A stretch of DNA of 64,000 nucleotides from Typhlomys cinereus (GCA_023101885.1 JALPQD010000016.1:8681634-8745633), one strand, 5' to 3'. Positions 34,160 to 45,386 are shown, counted from the stretch's first letter. The notes: generated from the letters alone by a model not told the origin. Program-made: numbers and translations.

Positions 34160-35215
34160 AACAGCATCTACCACAAATGATGCTGGCAAAACTGCACATC
34201 CACATGCAGAAGATTGAAACTGGACCCACACTTGTCACCATGTATGAAAATCCACTGCAAATGGATCAAGGACTTTAATATTAGGCCAGAGATTATAAAA
34301 AACCTTTGTTGAAAGAGTAGGGATTCCCTCAAGCTAATTGGGTTAGGTCAATATTTTCTTAACAGAACCCCAATAACACAGACATTAGAACTAACATTCA
34401 ACAAATGAAATCTTATGAAATGAAAGAGCTTCTGTTCAGATAAAGAGATTGTAAACCGAGCAAAAAGGCAACCTGCAGAATGGAAGAAAATCTTCACTTA
34501 CTATACATCTGATAGAGATCTAATATCTAGAGTGCAAAAAGAACTTAAACAGGAGATAAATAGCCCAATTAGAAAATGGACCAAGAAATTTAAAAGAAGC
34601 TTTTCCAGTGACAACATTGAAATGTCTAACCATACCTTAAAAAATGTTCCATCTGTCTTAGGCTGGAGAGGTGGCTCAGGGGTTAAGCCTCTGCCTTGCA
34701 GGCGGAAGGTCCTGAGTTCGGATCCTAGACCCCATGTATAGACGCCGGCAGAAGCGGGGGTGGCCTGCGTTTCTGGTCCTGGTAGGGCGGAGCCTGTGAG
34801 TCCCGGGGCAGAGTAAACAAGGAGGAGGTGGAGGCGTCCATGGTGGTTCCCAAATTTGTCCGTGGTTCTACGTACATACACATGCACACACATACATACA
34901 CACGCACAATTGAATAAATAATAATAATAAAAAATGTTCCACCTCCCTAGCCATGAGGGAAGTGCAAATCAAAACTACCTTGAGATATCATCTCACCACA
35001 ATCAGGTTGGCAAAAATCCAAAATACAATAAAACAAAGGGAGGATGTGGGGAGAAGGAAACTCTCATGAATTACTGGTAGGAATGCAGGCTTGTAGAATC
35101 GCTCTGTAGATCAGTATGGAGGCTTCTAAAAGAGTTAAAGATTGAAATGCCATATGACCTTCCTATACCGCCACTGAAGATAATCCCCCCAAAATGCATT
35201 GTTTCACTAGTGACA
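34160..35215 (+). pseudogene. old LINE-1 ORF2 fragment, split by a SINE
   Basis: Plus-strand sequence of about 790 bp (excluding the SINE) follows the C-terminal part of L1 ORF2. It corresponds to the regions 'ctggacccacacttgtcacc', 'agagcttctgttcagataaa', 'gcaaatcaaaactacc' and 'agattgaaatgccatatgac' of younger copies. Numerous stops and indels show that it is old. No 3' UTR or tail is attached. A SINE interrupts it at 34652-34928. Confidence 0.85.
34661..34928 (+). repeat. young Dip-like SINE
   Basis: This is the best-preserved copy of the SINE in the window. The head is GGCTGGAGAGGTGGCTCAGG, and the B-box region contains GTTCGGATCC. Many intact CpGs remain (for example GACGCCGGC), followed by a short CA-rich stretch and a tail ending AATAATAATAATAA. 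It is flanked by AAAAAATGTTCCA at 34639-34651 and 34929-34941, possibly with a longer diverged duplication. The pol III head is tRNA-derived, but this is not a tRNA gene. Confidence 0.92.
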
Positions 35216-35314
35216 CCAGTAAATTTGTTGTTCTCTACTTTTATTTTTGCCTGTCTGTAGGAGGTAATGTTGGGAACTTCCAGATGTGCTAGACTTGCAC
35301 GCGTAGCCTCAGTC

Positions 35315-35371
35315 TTTTTTTTTTTTTTTTGTCTTCCTGATATGTTTGCTTTATTCTTTTTTTTATATCTT
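35315..35371 (-). other. putative 3'-transduced tail of L1-C
   Basis: On the minus strand, after the outer 3' UTR, come about 40 bp that are not L1. These include AATAAA (plus TTTATT at 35350-35355), then 19 nt, then A16 (plus T run 35315-35330). This hexamer spacing is that of a genuine polyadenylation site. It fits read-through past the L1's own weak signal with use of a downstream one. Confidence 0.6.
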
Positions 35372-35925
35372 TTTAGTTATTTCCGCTCATACAAACTTAA
35401 TAGGTAGACCAGTTTCCTCCCTTCCTCCTCCTCCCCCCGAACCCCCTGCTTCCCCTCCCCTCCCTACCCATCTCCAAGTGCCTCCCCCCCAATTCCCAGA
35501 GAGTTCTTTATTGTGTATGCCTAACTCTCCTCTAGGTCCTCCTCTCCAATGACGTACAAGGATCCAGTGGCATTTCCCTGAACCCTTTCTCATGTTCCCC
35601 TTAAGCATAGGAACACTACTGTGGCTGTCAATCCCTTGCCTCCAAGGATCTTGGTGCCTTTAGCCGATGCTAGACTTTGTGAGGTCAACAGTGTGTTGGA
35701 CATTGCACAGGGCATGCAAAGTCTTATTATGTTTGCTTCGGCCCTAACTAGTATGGAGAATCTTGCAAATCATTGCTCCTCCCATCCTTTTGCTCTTACA
35801 ATCTTACCGCCCCCTCTTCCGCAAATGTCCCTGAGCTTCAGGATGGGGAGAGATTAGGCTGGCCTAGTTCTATGTGGTTGATAGAGTCTCTGAAGTTCTG
35901 GATAGTGGTTTGTTGATTTTCTTTT
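35372..35925 (-). repeat. extra L1 3' UTR copy downstream of L1-C
   Basis: About 555 bp parallel to the 3' UTR at 35940-36470, in the same orientation and closely similar by eye, beginning after 'tagttatttccgctcatac' (plus sense). It ends abruptly at the L1-C A-rich tail in the middle of the shared 'gtttgttgattttcttt' segment. It is either transduced with L1-C or a separate 5'-truncated L1 in the L1-C tail. Confidence 0.85.
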
Positions 35926-35939
35926 TTTTAATACTTTTT

Positions 35940-36958
35940 TATTATTATTTCAGCTCATACAAACTTAATAGGTACACCAGTTTCCTCCCTCCCTCCTCCT
36001 CCCCCCGAACCCCCTGCTCCCCCTCCCCTCACCTCTCCCTCCCCATCCCCCCATGCCTCCCGCCCCAATTCCCAGAGTCCTTTCTTGTGCATGCTGACTC
36101 TCCTCTGGGCCCTCCTCTCCGATGACGTACAAGGACCCAGTGGCATTTCCCTGAACCCTTTCCTGTGTTCCCCTTAAGCATAGGGACACTACTGTAGTTG
36201 TCAATCCCTTGCCTCCAAGGATCTTGGTGCCTTTAGCAGATGCTAGACTTTGTGAGGTCAATAGTGTGTTGGACATTGCGCTGGGCGTGCAATGTCTAAT
36301 TATGATTGCTTTGGCCCTAATTTGTGTGGAGTATCTTGCAAATCATTGCTCCTCCCATCCTTTTGCTCTTACACTCTTACCACCCCCTCTTCCGCAAATT
36401 TCCCTGAGCTTCAGGATGGGGAGAGATTAGTCTGGCCTAGTTCTAGGTGGTTGATATAGTCTCTGAAGTTCTGGATAGTGGTTTGTTTTCTTTTGCAGTT
36501 GTTGCTCCTGCAATGCCCTTCACTCCATCGTGATGGGCACTGTATGTCACCCCCTGGTCAGAGACAAAAAGCTGTTAAACTGGAGTCTAGTTATAATAGT
36601 ACATTCAAGGGTAGATGTGATAAAAGTAGGAAACCTCAGTGAGGGAGGGGCAAACACCCATTTTCAAAATGATTACTTTTTATCTGCCAGACTATATGCC
36701 CTCCCCTTCTGTTGAGATCATACCCCGTTAGTTGTAAATGATCAGGAACGAACGTCTGTGAACTGAACCAGGTGTCACATTATTTACTTGCAGTCCTTGA
36801 TGGAGGCCTATTTTCCCTACTGTAACATGGTCACTTCTCTCCTTGTTTCTGGTGTGGCCCTCCAACCCCATCCCTCCTGTTCATAATCCTTGCAATTATT
36901 GTAGGTAATACATAGATTTACCTATGAGTGTCTCTAGGTGGGCTGGGTGGGTTTGGTA
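35940..36958 (-). other. L1-C 3' UTR
   Basis: About 1 kb between the ORF2 stop and the A-rich tail. The pyrimidine tract on the plus strand (35982-36060) is the G-rich tract of the RNA. It is closely similar to the L1-A 3' UTR. Confidence 0.85.
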
Positions 36959-39900
36959 CTAGGAGCCACCTATTAGGGAGTACATATGGCACTTAATTTT
37001 CTGGGTTTGGGATACTTCCCTTAATATAATTGTTTCTAATGACATCCATTTCCTGGCAAATTCCAGTAATTCATCCTTTTTGATAGCTGAGTAGTACTCC
37101 ATTGTATAGATGTACCACAGTTTCCTTATCCACTCGTCAACTGTTGGACATTTGGGTTGATTCCATGAGTTTGCTATTGTAAACAGTGCTGCTATGAACA
37201 TGGTCGTGCTTGTGCTATCGAGGTGAACCTCTGCTGTATGTGGGGTTATTCCCAAAAGTGGAATAGCAGGGTCATATGGCATTTCAATCTTTAATTTCTT
37301 TAAGAATCTCCAGACGGCTCGCCAGAGTGGCTGTATGAGCCTGCATTCCCACCAGCAATGTAGGAGAGTTCCCTTCTCTCCACATCCTCTCCAGCATTTG
37401 TTGTTGTTTGTATTGTGGATTTTTGCCATCCTGACCAGGGTGAGATGATATCTCAGGGAAGTTTTGATTTGCATTTCCCTGATGGCTAAGTAATATTTTT
37501 TCAGATATTTGTTAGACATTTTAATTTCATCCCTGGTAAAGTTTCTTTTAAGTTCCAAGGCCCATATTTTAATTGGGCCATTGGTTTCCTTGGTGTTTAG
37601 TTTTCTAAGTTCTTTGTGCACTCTGGACAGTAGAGTCCCTATCAGATATGTGGTTAGTGAAGATTTTCTCCCATTCTGTGGGTTGCCTTTGAGCTCGCGT
37701 TACAATCTCTTTATCTGAACAGAAGCTCTTTAATTTCACAAGATCCCAACTGTTGAGAGTTGGTAGCAGTGACTGTGCCATTGGATGTCTGTTTAGGAAA
37801 TGTTGGCCTAGCCCAATCAGCTTGAGGGAGTTCCCTATCCTTTCCACTATGGTTTTTATAGTCCCTGGCCTGACATCAAGGTCCTTGATCCATGTGGAAT
37901 TAAGTCTTGTACATGGTGACAAGTACGGTTCCAGCTTTAATCTTCTGCATGTGGAGATCCAGTTTTGCCAGCACCATTTGTTGAAGATGCTGTTCTTTTT
38001 CCATTGGATTCTTTGGGCCCCTTTGTCAAAGACCAAATGGCTGTAATTTTGTGGGCTTATATCTGGATCTTCAATCCTTATCCATTGATCTGTGTGTCTA
38101 TTTTGGAGCCAGTACCAGGCTGTCTTTATAACTGTGGATTTGTAGTATAGACTAAGGTTTGGTATCGTAATATCTCCAGCAGTGTTTTTGGTACTCAGGA
38201 TTTTCTTTGCTATCCTGGGACTTTTGTGCCTTCATATGAACTTTGAGATTGTTTGGTCAACTTCTTTGAAGAATTGCTTTGGGATTTTTAATTGGTATAG
38301 CATTAAATTTGTATAATGCCTTTGGTAGGATGGTCATTTTTACCATGTTGATTCTGCCAATCCAGGAACATGGGAGGTCTTTCCACCTTCTGGTGCCTTC
38401 TGCTATTTCTTTCTTTAGGGTTTTAAAGTTTTTATTGTAAAGGTCTTTTACCTCCTTGGTTAGGTTTATACCAAGGTATTTCATTTTTTTAGGGGCTATA
38501 GTAAATGGTATTGTTTCTCTCAAGGCTTTTTCACTTCTTTCATTTTGGGCATATAGGAAGCCTCTGATTTTTGCACATTTATTTTGTATCCTGCCACCCT
38601 GTCGAACTTCTCCATTAGTTCCACGAGCTTCCTGGTGGAGTTTTTGGGATCCCTCAGGTATAAGATCATGTCATCTGCAAATAGGGATAGCTTGACTTCT
38701 TCCTTGCCGATTTGAATCCCTCTTATGTCCTTTTCTTGTCTTATGGCTTCAGCTAAAACTTCAAGTACAATATTGAATAGAAGTGGTGAGAGAGGACAGC
38801 CTTGTCTAGTTCCTGATTGAAGTGGGAATGCTTCCAATTGTTCCCCATTGAGCATAATCCTTGCTGTGGGCTTGTTGTATACAGCTTTTATTATATTGAT
38901 AAAGGTTCCTTCCATTCCTACTGTCTCTAGCGTTTTGATCATAAAAGGCTGTTGGATCTTGTCAAAGGCTTTTTCTGCATCTATCGAGAGTATCATGTGG
39001 TCTTGGACTTTGGACTGGTTTACATGATGAATTACATTTATTGATTTGCGTATGTTGAACCAACCTTGTGTGCCGGGATGAAGCCTACTTGGTCCCTGTG
39101 AATGATCTTTTTATATGTTTTTGAATCCGATTTGCTAGACTTTGTTGAGAATCTTTGCGTCTGTGTTCATCAGAGAGATCGGCCTATAGTTTTCTTTTTT
39201 AAGTGAATCTTTATTAGGTTTTGGGATTAAGACAATATTAGCTTCATAGAAGGAATTTGGCAGTGTTCCTTCCTTTGCTATTTGATGGAACAGTTTAAGG
39301 AGTATTGGTGTTATTAACTCCTTAAATGTCTGGTAGAATTCTGTGCTGAATCCATCTGGTCCAGGACATTTTTTGGTGGGAAGATTCGAGATTACTTCTT
39401 CAATTTCCTTGTAGGTTATAGGACTATTTAAATAATTCACAACTTCCTGATTCAATTTAGGTAAGTTGTGTTTACTTAGAAATTCATCCATCTCTTTTGT
39501 GTTGTCAACCTTCACAGAGTACAAGTTTTTGAAATATGATGTTATAATTCTCTGTATATCAGTAGTGATAACTCCATGTTCATTTCTAATTTTGTTAATT
39601 TGGGTTTTTCTCTCTCTTGCTTTTGGTTAATTTAGCTAGGGGTGTATCAATCTTATTGAGTTTTTCAAAGAACCAGCTTTTTGACTGGTTGATTTTTTTC
39701 TATCGTTTTCTTAGTCTCGATTTCAGATATTTCTCCCCTTATTTTACTAATCTCCTCTCTTCTACTATTTTTGGGATCAGATTGCTCAAGTTTCTCTAAA
39801 GCCAAGCTGCATCGTTAAGTTATTTATTTCTGATGTTTCCATTTTTTTTGATGTAGGCATTAAGAGCTATGAACTTACCTCTTAGGACAGCTTTCATTTT

Positions 39901-40771
39901 GTCCCAGAGATTTTGGTAAGTTGTATTTTCATTATCGTTCACTTTCAGGAAATCTTGAATTTCCTTTTTAATTTCTTCCTGAATCCAGTTCTCATTCAGC
40001 ATCATATTGTTAAGTTTCCAGGCTTAGTGTATTTTCTCTTGTTTGTTTTGTTGTGGATGTCCAGCTTTAGGCTGTTGTGGTCTGATAGGGCACAGGTTAG
40101 AATTTCAACTTTTTTGTGTATGTGTAGATTCGTTTTGTGGCCCAATATGTGATCTATTTTGGAGAAAGTTCCGTGTGCTGCTGAGAAAAATGTATATTTT
40201 TTTCGTGGGTGGATGAAAAGTTCGATAGAGGTCTGTAAGGTCCATTTCTTTCAGGGTTTGATTAAGTTCCAAAGTATCTCTGTTAAGCTTTTGAACTTTT
40301 GATCTATCCCATGTTGAGAGGGCGGTGTTGAAGTCCCCAAGAATTATCATTTGGGGGTTGATTTCTTGCTTTAGATGCTGTAGGGTTTTCTAAATGAATG
40401 TGGAGCGGCCCGTATTGGGTGCATATATGTTCAGTATTGTGAAGTCTTCCTGGCGAATTGTACCTGTGACTAAAATGTAGTATCCATCTGTGTGTGTCTC
40501 TTATGATTTTTTTTGGTTTGAAGTCCACTTTGTCTGATAGCATAATGGGTACCCCTGCCTGTTTTCTGCTTCCATTAGCTTGTAGAATTGTTGACCAGCC
40601 TTTTATTTTTAGAGCGTGCCTATCTTTTGTGGTGAGATGGGTTTCCTGCAGGCAGCAGATTGATGGATTGCGGTTTTTAATCTAAGTTTGTAATCTGTGT
40701 CTCTTAATCGGTGAGTTAATACCATTGACATTTAATGTTATAAAGGAGAAATTATTTTTAATTCTGGACAT
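36959..40771 (-). pseudogene. L1-C ORF2 (endonuclease/reverse transcriptase), broken
   Basis: The span is about 1,271 codons from the ATG at 40769-40771 to the terminal MYSLIGGS. It is broken into many frames. Endonuclease pieces lie at about 40304-40771 and 40105-40350, with GDFNTAL visible in the latter. RT pieces lie at 39135-39524 and 38520-38996, and later domains at 38257-38523, 37605-38036 and 36959-37621 (cysteine motif, [14 protein letters not shown]). Frame changes near 40200, 40380 and 40490 disrupt the endonuclease. The element cannot encode a complete ORF2p, although the reverse transcriptase core piece is open. Confidence 0.92.
38520..38996 (-). CDS. L1-C ORF2 reverse transcriptase core frame
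   Basis: A 158-codon open piece of ORF2 covers the palm: [19 protein letters not shown] (with the first catalytic aspartate region), [27 protein letters not shown] and the catalytic box [12 protein letters not shown]. It is continuous here, whereas L1-A has a frame break between the same motifs (9377-9500). It is a fragment inside a broken gene, flanked by frameshifts on both sides, so a working enzyme is not implied. Confidence 0.85.
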   Translation of the reverse strand: MILSIDAEKAFDKIQQPFMIKTLETVGMEGTFINIIKAVYNKPTARIMLNGEQLEAFPLQSGTRQGCPLSPLLFNIVLEVLAEAIRQEKDIRGIQIGKEEVKLSLFADDMILYLRDPKNSTRKLVELMEKFDRVAGYKINVQKSEASYMPKMKEVKKP

Positions 40772-40828
40772 TTTTTATGTTTAGTAGATTTTGTAAGCAT
40801 GTTGTTTGATGTTTATGTTTTGGTGGTA

Positions 40829-41893
40829 TTATACTTCCCTTCTGTCCTCCTGGATAGGCTTGTTCTTTTCTTCAAGCTTGAGTATTATTTCTAGCATTTT
40901 TTGAAGGCCTGGTTTCGTAGACATGTATCCCTTCAAGTTGTCTTTGTGCTGGAAAACTTTTCTTTCTCCCTCAATCATGACAGATAGTTTTGCCGGGTGT
41001 ATCAGTCTGCGTTGGCATTTTTGCTCATTTAATACTTGATGTATGTCTCTCCAAGCTCTTCTTGCTTTTACTGTTTCCATTGAGTAGTCATTTGTTATTC
41101 TAATAGGTTTACCTTTAAAAGTGACTTGCTTTTTTTCTCTTGAAGCTCTCAGCACCTTTTCTTTGTCTTGAATGTGGAGTGTTTTGACTATTATTTGCCA
41201 TGGCGATTTTCTATTTTGGTCATATCTGTTTGGAGTGCGAAATGCCTCTTGTATTTGGATAGGCCTCTCATTCTTTAGTTGTGGGAAGTTTTCATTTATG
41301 ATGAATTGAAATATTTCCTCTGGTGTGGTATTTTGGTATTCTAGTTCTGGTATTCCATGAATGCGCATATTAGGCTTCTTCAGGGTGTCCCATATTTCTT
41401 GAATGTTCCTCTCCAGTATCTTTTTGGGTTTAACAATCTCTTCCATTGAGCTGGTTAATTCTCCCACTTTGTCTTCAAGATCTGAAATTCTATTTTCTGC
41501 CTCATTTGTTCTGCTGATAAGACTTTCTGTTGAGTTTTGGGTTGAAGATAACTTATCTCTTAGTTCAATTTTAAACTTTGCCTGAGACTGTTTTAACTGC
41601 TGTATACTTATTTTTGTTTCTTGAACTGTTTTTCTCAACTCCTCCAGGTGCCTGTTGTGTTCCTGTTCAAAGTGGTTGATACGGTTGTTTAACTCTTCTC
41701 GGATTTCCTCTTTCATAGTATTAATCATGGTAATGATCATACTCTGAAAGTCGTTATGTTGGGTCTGGCTTTCATGGCTATTTTCTGTGGATTTGTTCTG
41801 GTCAGAATCCATCGTTATGGGATTGATTCTTTCAGCGGGAGATTGGTCTTCTTGGGTTTTGTTTCTCATGGATCTGCACTTTGACTTGGGCAT
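40829..41893 (-). CDS. L1-C ORF1 (RNA-binding chaperone), intact
   Basis: Complete 354-codon frame starting at the natural ATG (MPKSKCRSMRNKTQ). ORF1p trimerises, binds L1 RNA and acts as a nucleic-acid chaperone in cytoplasmic L1 particles. A polar tail covers residues 1-50. A long coiled coil of about 51-165 is rich in heptads (for example NHFEQEHNRHLEELRKTV). An RRM runs from about 174 (NMRIHGIPELE) to 265, and a C-terminal domain covers about 266-340 with KARRAW at 277-281 and GYMSTKPGLQKML. The length is usual for mammalian ORF1. The stop lies 57 bp upstream of the ORF2 start. No stops or frameshifts are present, unlike L1-A and L1-B. Confidence 0.93.
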   Translation of the reverse strand: MPKSKCRSMRNKTQEDQSPAERINPITMDSDQNKSTENSHESQTQHNDFQSMIITMINTMKEEIREELNNRINHFEQEHNRHLEELRKTVQETKISIQQLKQSQAKFKIELRDKLSSTQNSTESLISRTNEAENRISDLEDKVGELTSSMEEIVKPKKILERNIQEIWDTLKKPNMRIHGIPELEYQNTTPEEIFQFIINENFPQLKNERPIQIQEAFRTPNRYDQNRKSPWQIIVKTLHIQDKEKVLRASREKKQVTFKGKPIRITNDYSMETVKARRAWRDIHQVLNEQKCQRRLIHPAKLSVMIEGERKVFQHKDNLKGYMSTKPGLQKMLEIILKLEEKNKPIQEDRREV

Positions 41894-42655
41894 TGTTTTG
41901 TTTTTTTAGGACCTTTCAGTTTCTGTGTGTTTTTCACTGAACGGATGTTGTTGGTATTGTTACACTTGCCAGTTATTACTAGTGCTTGCCTTGGATTGGG
42001 TATGTTTGTGTATTGTTAGTATTATATCCTAGATGAGGCTACTAGGCTGTTAGTGCGTCAGTTAAGTAACCAGGGGGTGAATATTAGTTTGGTAGTGCAC
42101 TTTTACGATTTTGTGTCTTGGTGAAATGAGGGTGAGTGGTGTGCTCCCTGGAGTTGTATGTTTTTGGGGTGGCTGTATGAGGAAGTTGATCTACAGCAGT
42201 GATAATAGAAAGGATCAGTAAGGTGAAAAGAAAAAAAAAAAAAAGGAAGTTTACTTATCTTTGGGCTGGATGTGAAGAATCTCGCCCATGTGATATAATG
42301 GTTGTAGTGGAGTCCAGATGTATGGCCTGTGTTCCCTTTGTTCCTTAGAGTTTTGCTTGAGTTTCCTTTGTACTCTATTGAATTCTGAGTAGCAGTGTGT
42401 CTTCCGCGGACCACGAGCGTAGGTCCTCGGTAGGCCAGAGAGGCAGAGGGTCTGATGTTGATGGCAGAATTCTTCACCTGCGACCTGGGGGGGGCGGAGG
42501 CACGAGGGCGTAAGGGGCTGGGGTCCCGGGCGGGGCCCCGAGGGCAAAGCCGGCAGCCGCGCAGGTGCTGCTGGCTCAGTGGCTCTGGGGTGGGAGGCGG
42601 GGTGGGGCTGGACTGGGAGGGGCTCTCTCGCTCGCTCACTCACCTGGGTGGTTGA
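41894..42655 (-). promoter_or_regulatory. L1-C 5' UTR, GC-rich outer part
   Basis: About 760 bp upstream of ORF1. The inner part is colinear with the L1-B 5' UTR. The outer 42400-42650 is GC- and CpG-rich, containing one monomer-like unit (CTTCACCTGCGACCTGGGG near 42471, with a CACTCACCTGGGTGG echo at 42639). It is the likely internal pol II promoter. It does not match the 254-bp monomer of L1-A. Confidence 0.7.
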
Positions 42656-42682
42656 GTGGCCTCAATCCTTGAAAATGAATTT

Positions 42683-42750
42683 TTTAAAAAAATTTTTTAT
42701 TATTATTTATTATTTTTTCATTTGTGGGTATATGCGTGTGTGCGTGTGTA

Positions 42751-42798
<48 letters not shown>

Positions 42799-43008
42799 AC
42801 CACGGACGAATTCGGGAACCACCATGGACCGCCTCCACCTCCTCCTTGTTCACTCTGCCCCGGGATTCACAGGCTCCGCCCTACCAGGACCAGAAGCGCA
42901 GGCCGCCCTTGCTTCCGCCTGGCGTCTATACATGGGGTCTAGCATCCAAACTCAGGACCTTCCGCCTGCAAGGCAGAGGCCTAACCCCAGAGCCACCTCT
43001 TCAGCCCC
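42683..43008 (-). repeat. young Dip-like SINE
   Basis: The plus strand shows a TTATT-rich tail, (TG)n at about 42755-42796, and a body with many CpGs. It has a head complement ending AGAGCCACCTCTTCAGCCCC. A perfect 13-bp duplication, TGAAAATGAATTT, lies at 42670-42682 and 43009-43021. It inserted just outside the 5' end of L1-C. Confidence 0.93.
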
Positions 43009-43129
43009 TGAAAATGAATTTATAAAGGGTTTCCATATCCCTCTGAACCCCATTAATGTGTGCATTTTCCTTTTTACTGAGGTAAATGTTACATGACATA
43101 AAATCACCGTTTGAACCCTCTTTGTATTT

Positions 43130-43430
43130 ACTTTATTTTTAATTATATTAATAATGAATTTAAATGTTTTCATTACCCACTACCTACCCTTCCCCCTTAC
43201 CCATCCCACTCCATGTGTCCTCCCATCCAGCCAGTTTCTCTCTGTCTTCCAAGTCCCCTGTATGTGCTATCCACTGGGTCGCATCACCTACACTATGTCT
43301 GGGCACCAACCAGAGCTCGAATGGCCCACCAGTGGGTAAACTACAGAGTACGGAAGCTTCCCCTCTTACCTGTCTTGGACCCGTCCGGTTCAGTGTCTCA
43401 GGGATAGTGTCGTCTAAACCTTTTTAAAGC
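43130..43430 (-). repeat. possible old LINE 3' UTR relic
   Basis: The plus strand has a T/A-rich start, then 'cctacccttcccccttaccc' and further pyrimidine-rich sequence, as in minus-strand LINE 3' ends. It is not similar enough to the window's young L1s to assign. Confidence 0.3.
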
Positions 43431-43772
43431 ATATAACTCACTGACTTTCGCTAGTTCACAGTGTGGTGCCTCCACGACCATGACCCGATGTCAGAGCATT
43501 TCATCATCCCAAAGAAACCACTTCACGGTAACTTTCCATTCCAGCTTCTCTCCCATCATCCGGGAACTACTCATTTGGTTTACACTTCTGTGGACTTGAA
43601 AATAATGGAGGTTTCACAGAAATTGATTCATGTGGATGTGAACTTTTGTGTCTGGTATCTTTCTCATAGTGTGTTTTCAAGGCTCATTTATATTCCTTCT
43701 TAGCATTTTAGTGAAACTGGAGGAATCATGCTTTTCATGTAGGTGTGAGTAACAACTTTAATTTAAAGGAGC
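43431..43772. other. unique non-coding sequence
   Basis: Nothing recognised. Confidence 0.4.
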
Positions 43773-44201
43773 TGTGCTAGTTAGATAGAGGTGTCAGCTT
43801 GACAAGTGAAGGCTGAGCTCTAGGCACATCTGTGCAGAATTAGTAGGGAAGGCAAGCCTAAACAAGCCTGTAGGGGATTATCTAATTTTGATGTGAGAAG
43901 TCCCAATTCATAGCACCCACTATGAGATCATTCCTTGGGCAGATAGATAAGAAAAGACTATTGGTTCAGTAATTTGGTATACTTTGGCAGATTTGCAGAG
44001 TAGAAAGAGAAATTTGCCCTTCTCTCAGCAATTCCCATGGATATAGTGTGGATAGTTCCCTCTGTTCCTGATTTTGATATGAACTCTACTGCCAGGCAGG
44101 GCTATGATCTATAATTAAGACTCATAAGGAAAAATAAACTCCTTGTTCTCTTAAGTTATTTGGTCATGTATTTACCAGCAACATGAAGAGAAACTGTGAC
44201 A
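43773..44201 (+). mobile_element. solo LTR, ERVL-MaLR type, diverged
   Basis: Starts TGTGCTAGTTAGATAG and ends CTGTGACA (TG...CA), about 429 bp. It is colinear with the LTR at 20.9 kb ('ggtgtcagcttgac', 'aaataaactccttgttctc', 'agcaacatgaagag'). It carries an AATAAA signal near 44130. The flanking duplication is unclear (GGAGC versus GGAAT). Confidence 0.72.
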
Positions 44202-44974
44202 GGAATTCATTTTAATTTGTGTTAGACATACTTAGGGATTTTTATTTCTTTCATGCCTGTCGGGCACATCCAAGATCAACATTTATTATCTTTTAAATAA
44301 AATACAGGGTGCTGCTAATCTTAAACAATCTATAAATATATTTGTTTTTACATGCAAGAGAACAAAGAGATAAATGTAAACAATAAGTGGTGGATAAAAA
44401 CACTGTAATTATAGTAGAAAATCAAGCAAGAACAACTTTCTGCAGCTGATAAGACTAATTGTAGCTTGAGCTCCAGGAGACCGTGAGGGGTAGAATACTT
44501 CAAATGAACTTTGTTAATGTATTGCAGTAAGGGGTCACAATGACTCTTCATTAAGAGTCATGAGTAGGCAGGGTTTGCTCTTTCTAGAGGAATGTCTAGC
44601 ATCATTGTGGATGAGAGTCTCTCCTTCACACTCACTGAAACACAGAGATGAAGGAGAAAGGAGAAAACAAAACGTGAGGTTCACTTAAGGGCATCTGTTT
44701 ATTCACTCGACCTTTGATTGACAGCTGCCTTCCTAGTTTTATTTTTATAATTTCTACATCTCTTGTTCAGCAAACTATGTATTGTACTCTATGGCTTATA
44801 TATTAAGAAGAGGACAACAGAAATCTAAACTTATTTTGTTCCTGAATTTTGGATTAAATTTTGGAAGTCATGATGCGACTTTCCCCAGTTAAGATTTGCT
44901 TTCCCCCATGTTCATGTTGAAGAGGAAGACACGTCTTGTTTCTCCAATTTGTGACTTCAATGACGACTCCAGGG
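44202..44974. other. unique non-coding sequence
   Basis: Nothing recognised. Confidence 0.4.
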
Positions 44975-45110
44975 TTTAAATTTCCAAGTGTTTAAAACTG
45001 GTGACCTGAGTTTGATCCCTGGAAGCCTACATGGTGGGCTTCCTCTTTCTCTCTCTCTCTCTCTCTTCATAAATTCATAAATACTCCCGGATTTTTTTAA
45101 TAAACTGAGA
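44975..45110 (+). repeat. possible SINE head fragment with (TC)n
   Basis: A B-box-like GACCTGAGTTTGATCCCTGG occurs near 45002, followed by (TC)n at 45042-45066 and an A/T-rich end. It resembles the front of a tRNA-derived SINE but is too short and diverged to be sure. Confidence 0.3.
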
Positions 45111-45291
45111 ATTCTTATTTATCTGCCCTATAACTTTCTGATAGGTCATTGCAAGTAAACGTAAAGATAACTTTACAAGCTACGAACTATGGAAAAGTTC
45201 CCTATTTGAAACAAAATGTTGAGATGAGGACAAAGAAAAGGAGAATATAGGAAAGTTACAAGAAACAAGAACTGATGAAACAACAGAATGA

Positions 45292-45366
45292 AGTGGTGGC
45301 GATGTAGCTCCATAGTGAAGCAATGCCATGTTCAAGACCATGGTTTCCTCACCAGCATAAAAAAGG
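45292..45366 (+). repeat. ID-like SINE (tRNA-Ala/BC1 type), diverged
   Basis: A 75-bp element colinear with the rodent ID body: 'gtggcgatgtagctc' (A-box region), then a 'ttcaagaccatggtttc' B-box region, then an A-rich tail with AAAAAAGG. Many changes are present. It is useful as evidence for a rodent genome. Confidence 0.55.
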
Positions 45367-45386
45367 AACAAATGAATGAATAAGAG

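Larger units (their letters stand above)
35315..42655 (-). mobile_element. LINE-1 (L1-C), minus strand, with duplicated 3' UTR
   Basis: Near full-length L1 of about 7.3 kb. On the minus strand it has a GC-rich 5' UTR, an intact ORF1, a 57-bp spacer, a broken ORF2, a 3' UTR and an A-rich tail (about 35926-35950). A second L1 3' UTR (35372-35925), a short unique tail and A16 (35315-35330) follow. A likely diverged duplication, GTAGCCTCAGTC (35303-35314) versus GTGGCCTCAATC (42656-42667; 10 of 12), encloses the whole composite. That suggests one insertion event. Confidence 0.85.

Noticed and set aside
34661..34735. tRNA gene
   Set aside because: The A and B boxes belong to a tRNA-derived SINE head. 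No cloverleaf can be completed, and the same head recurs in all copies.
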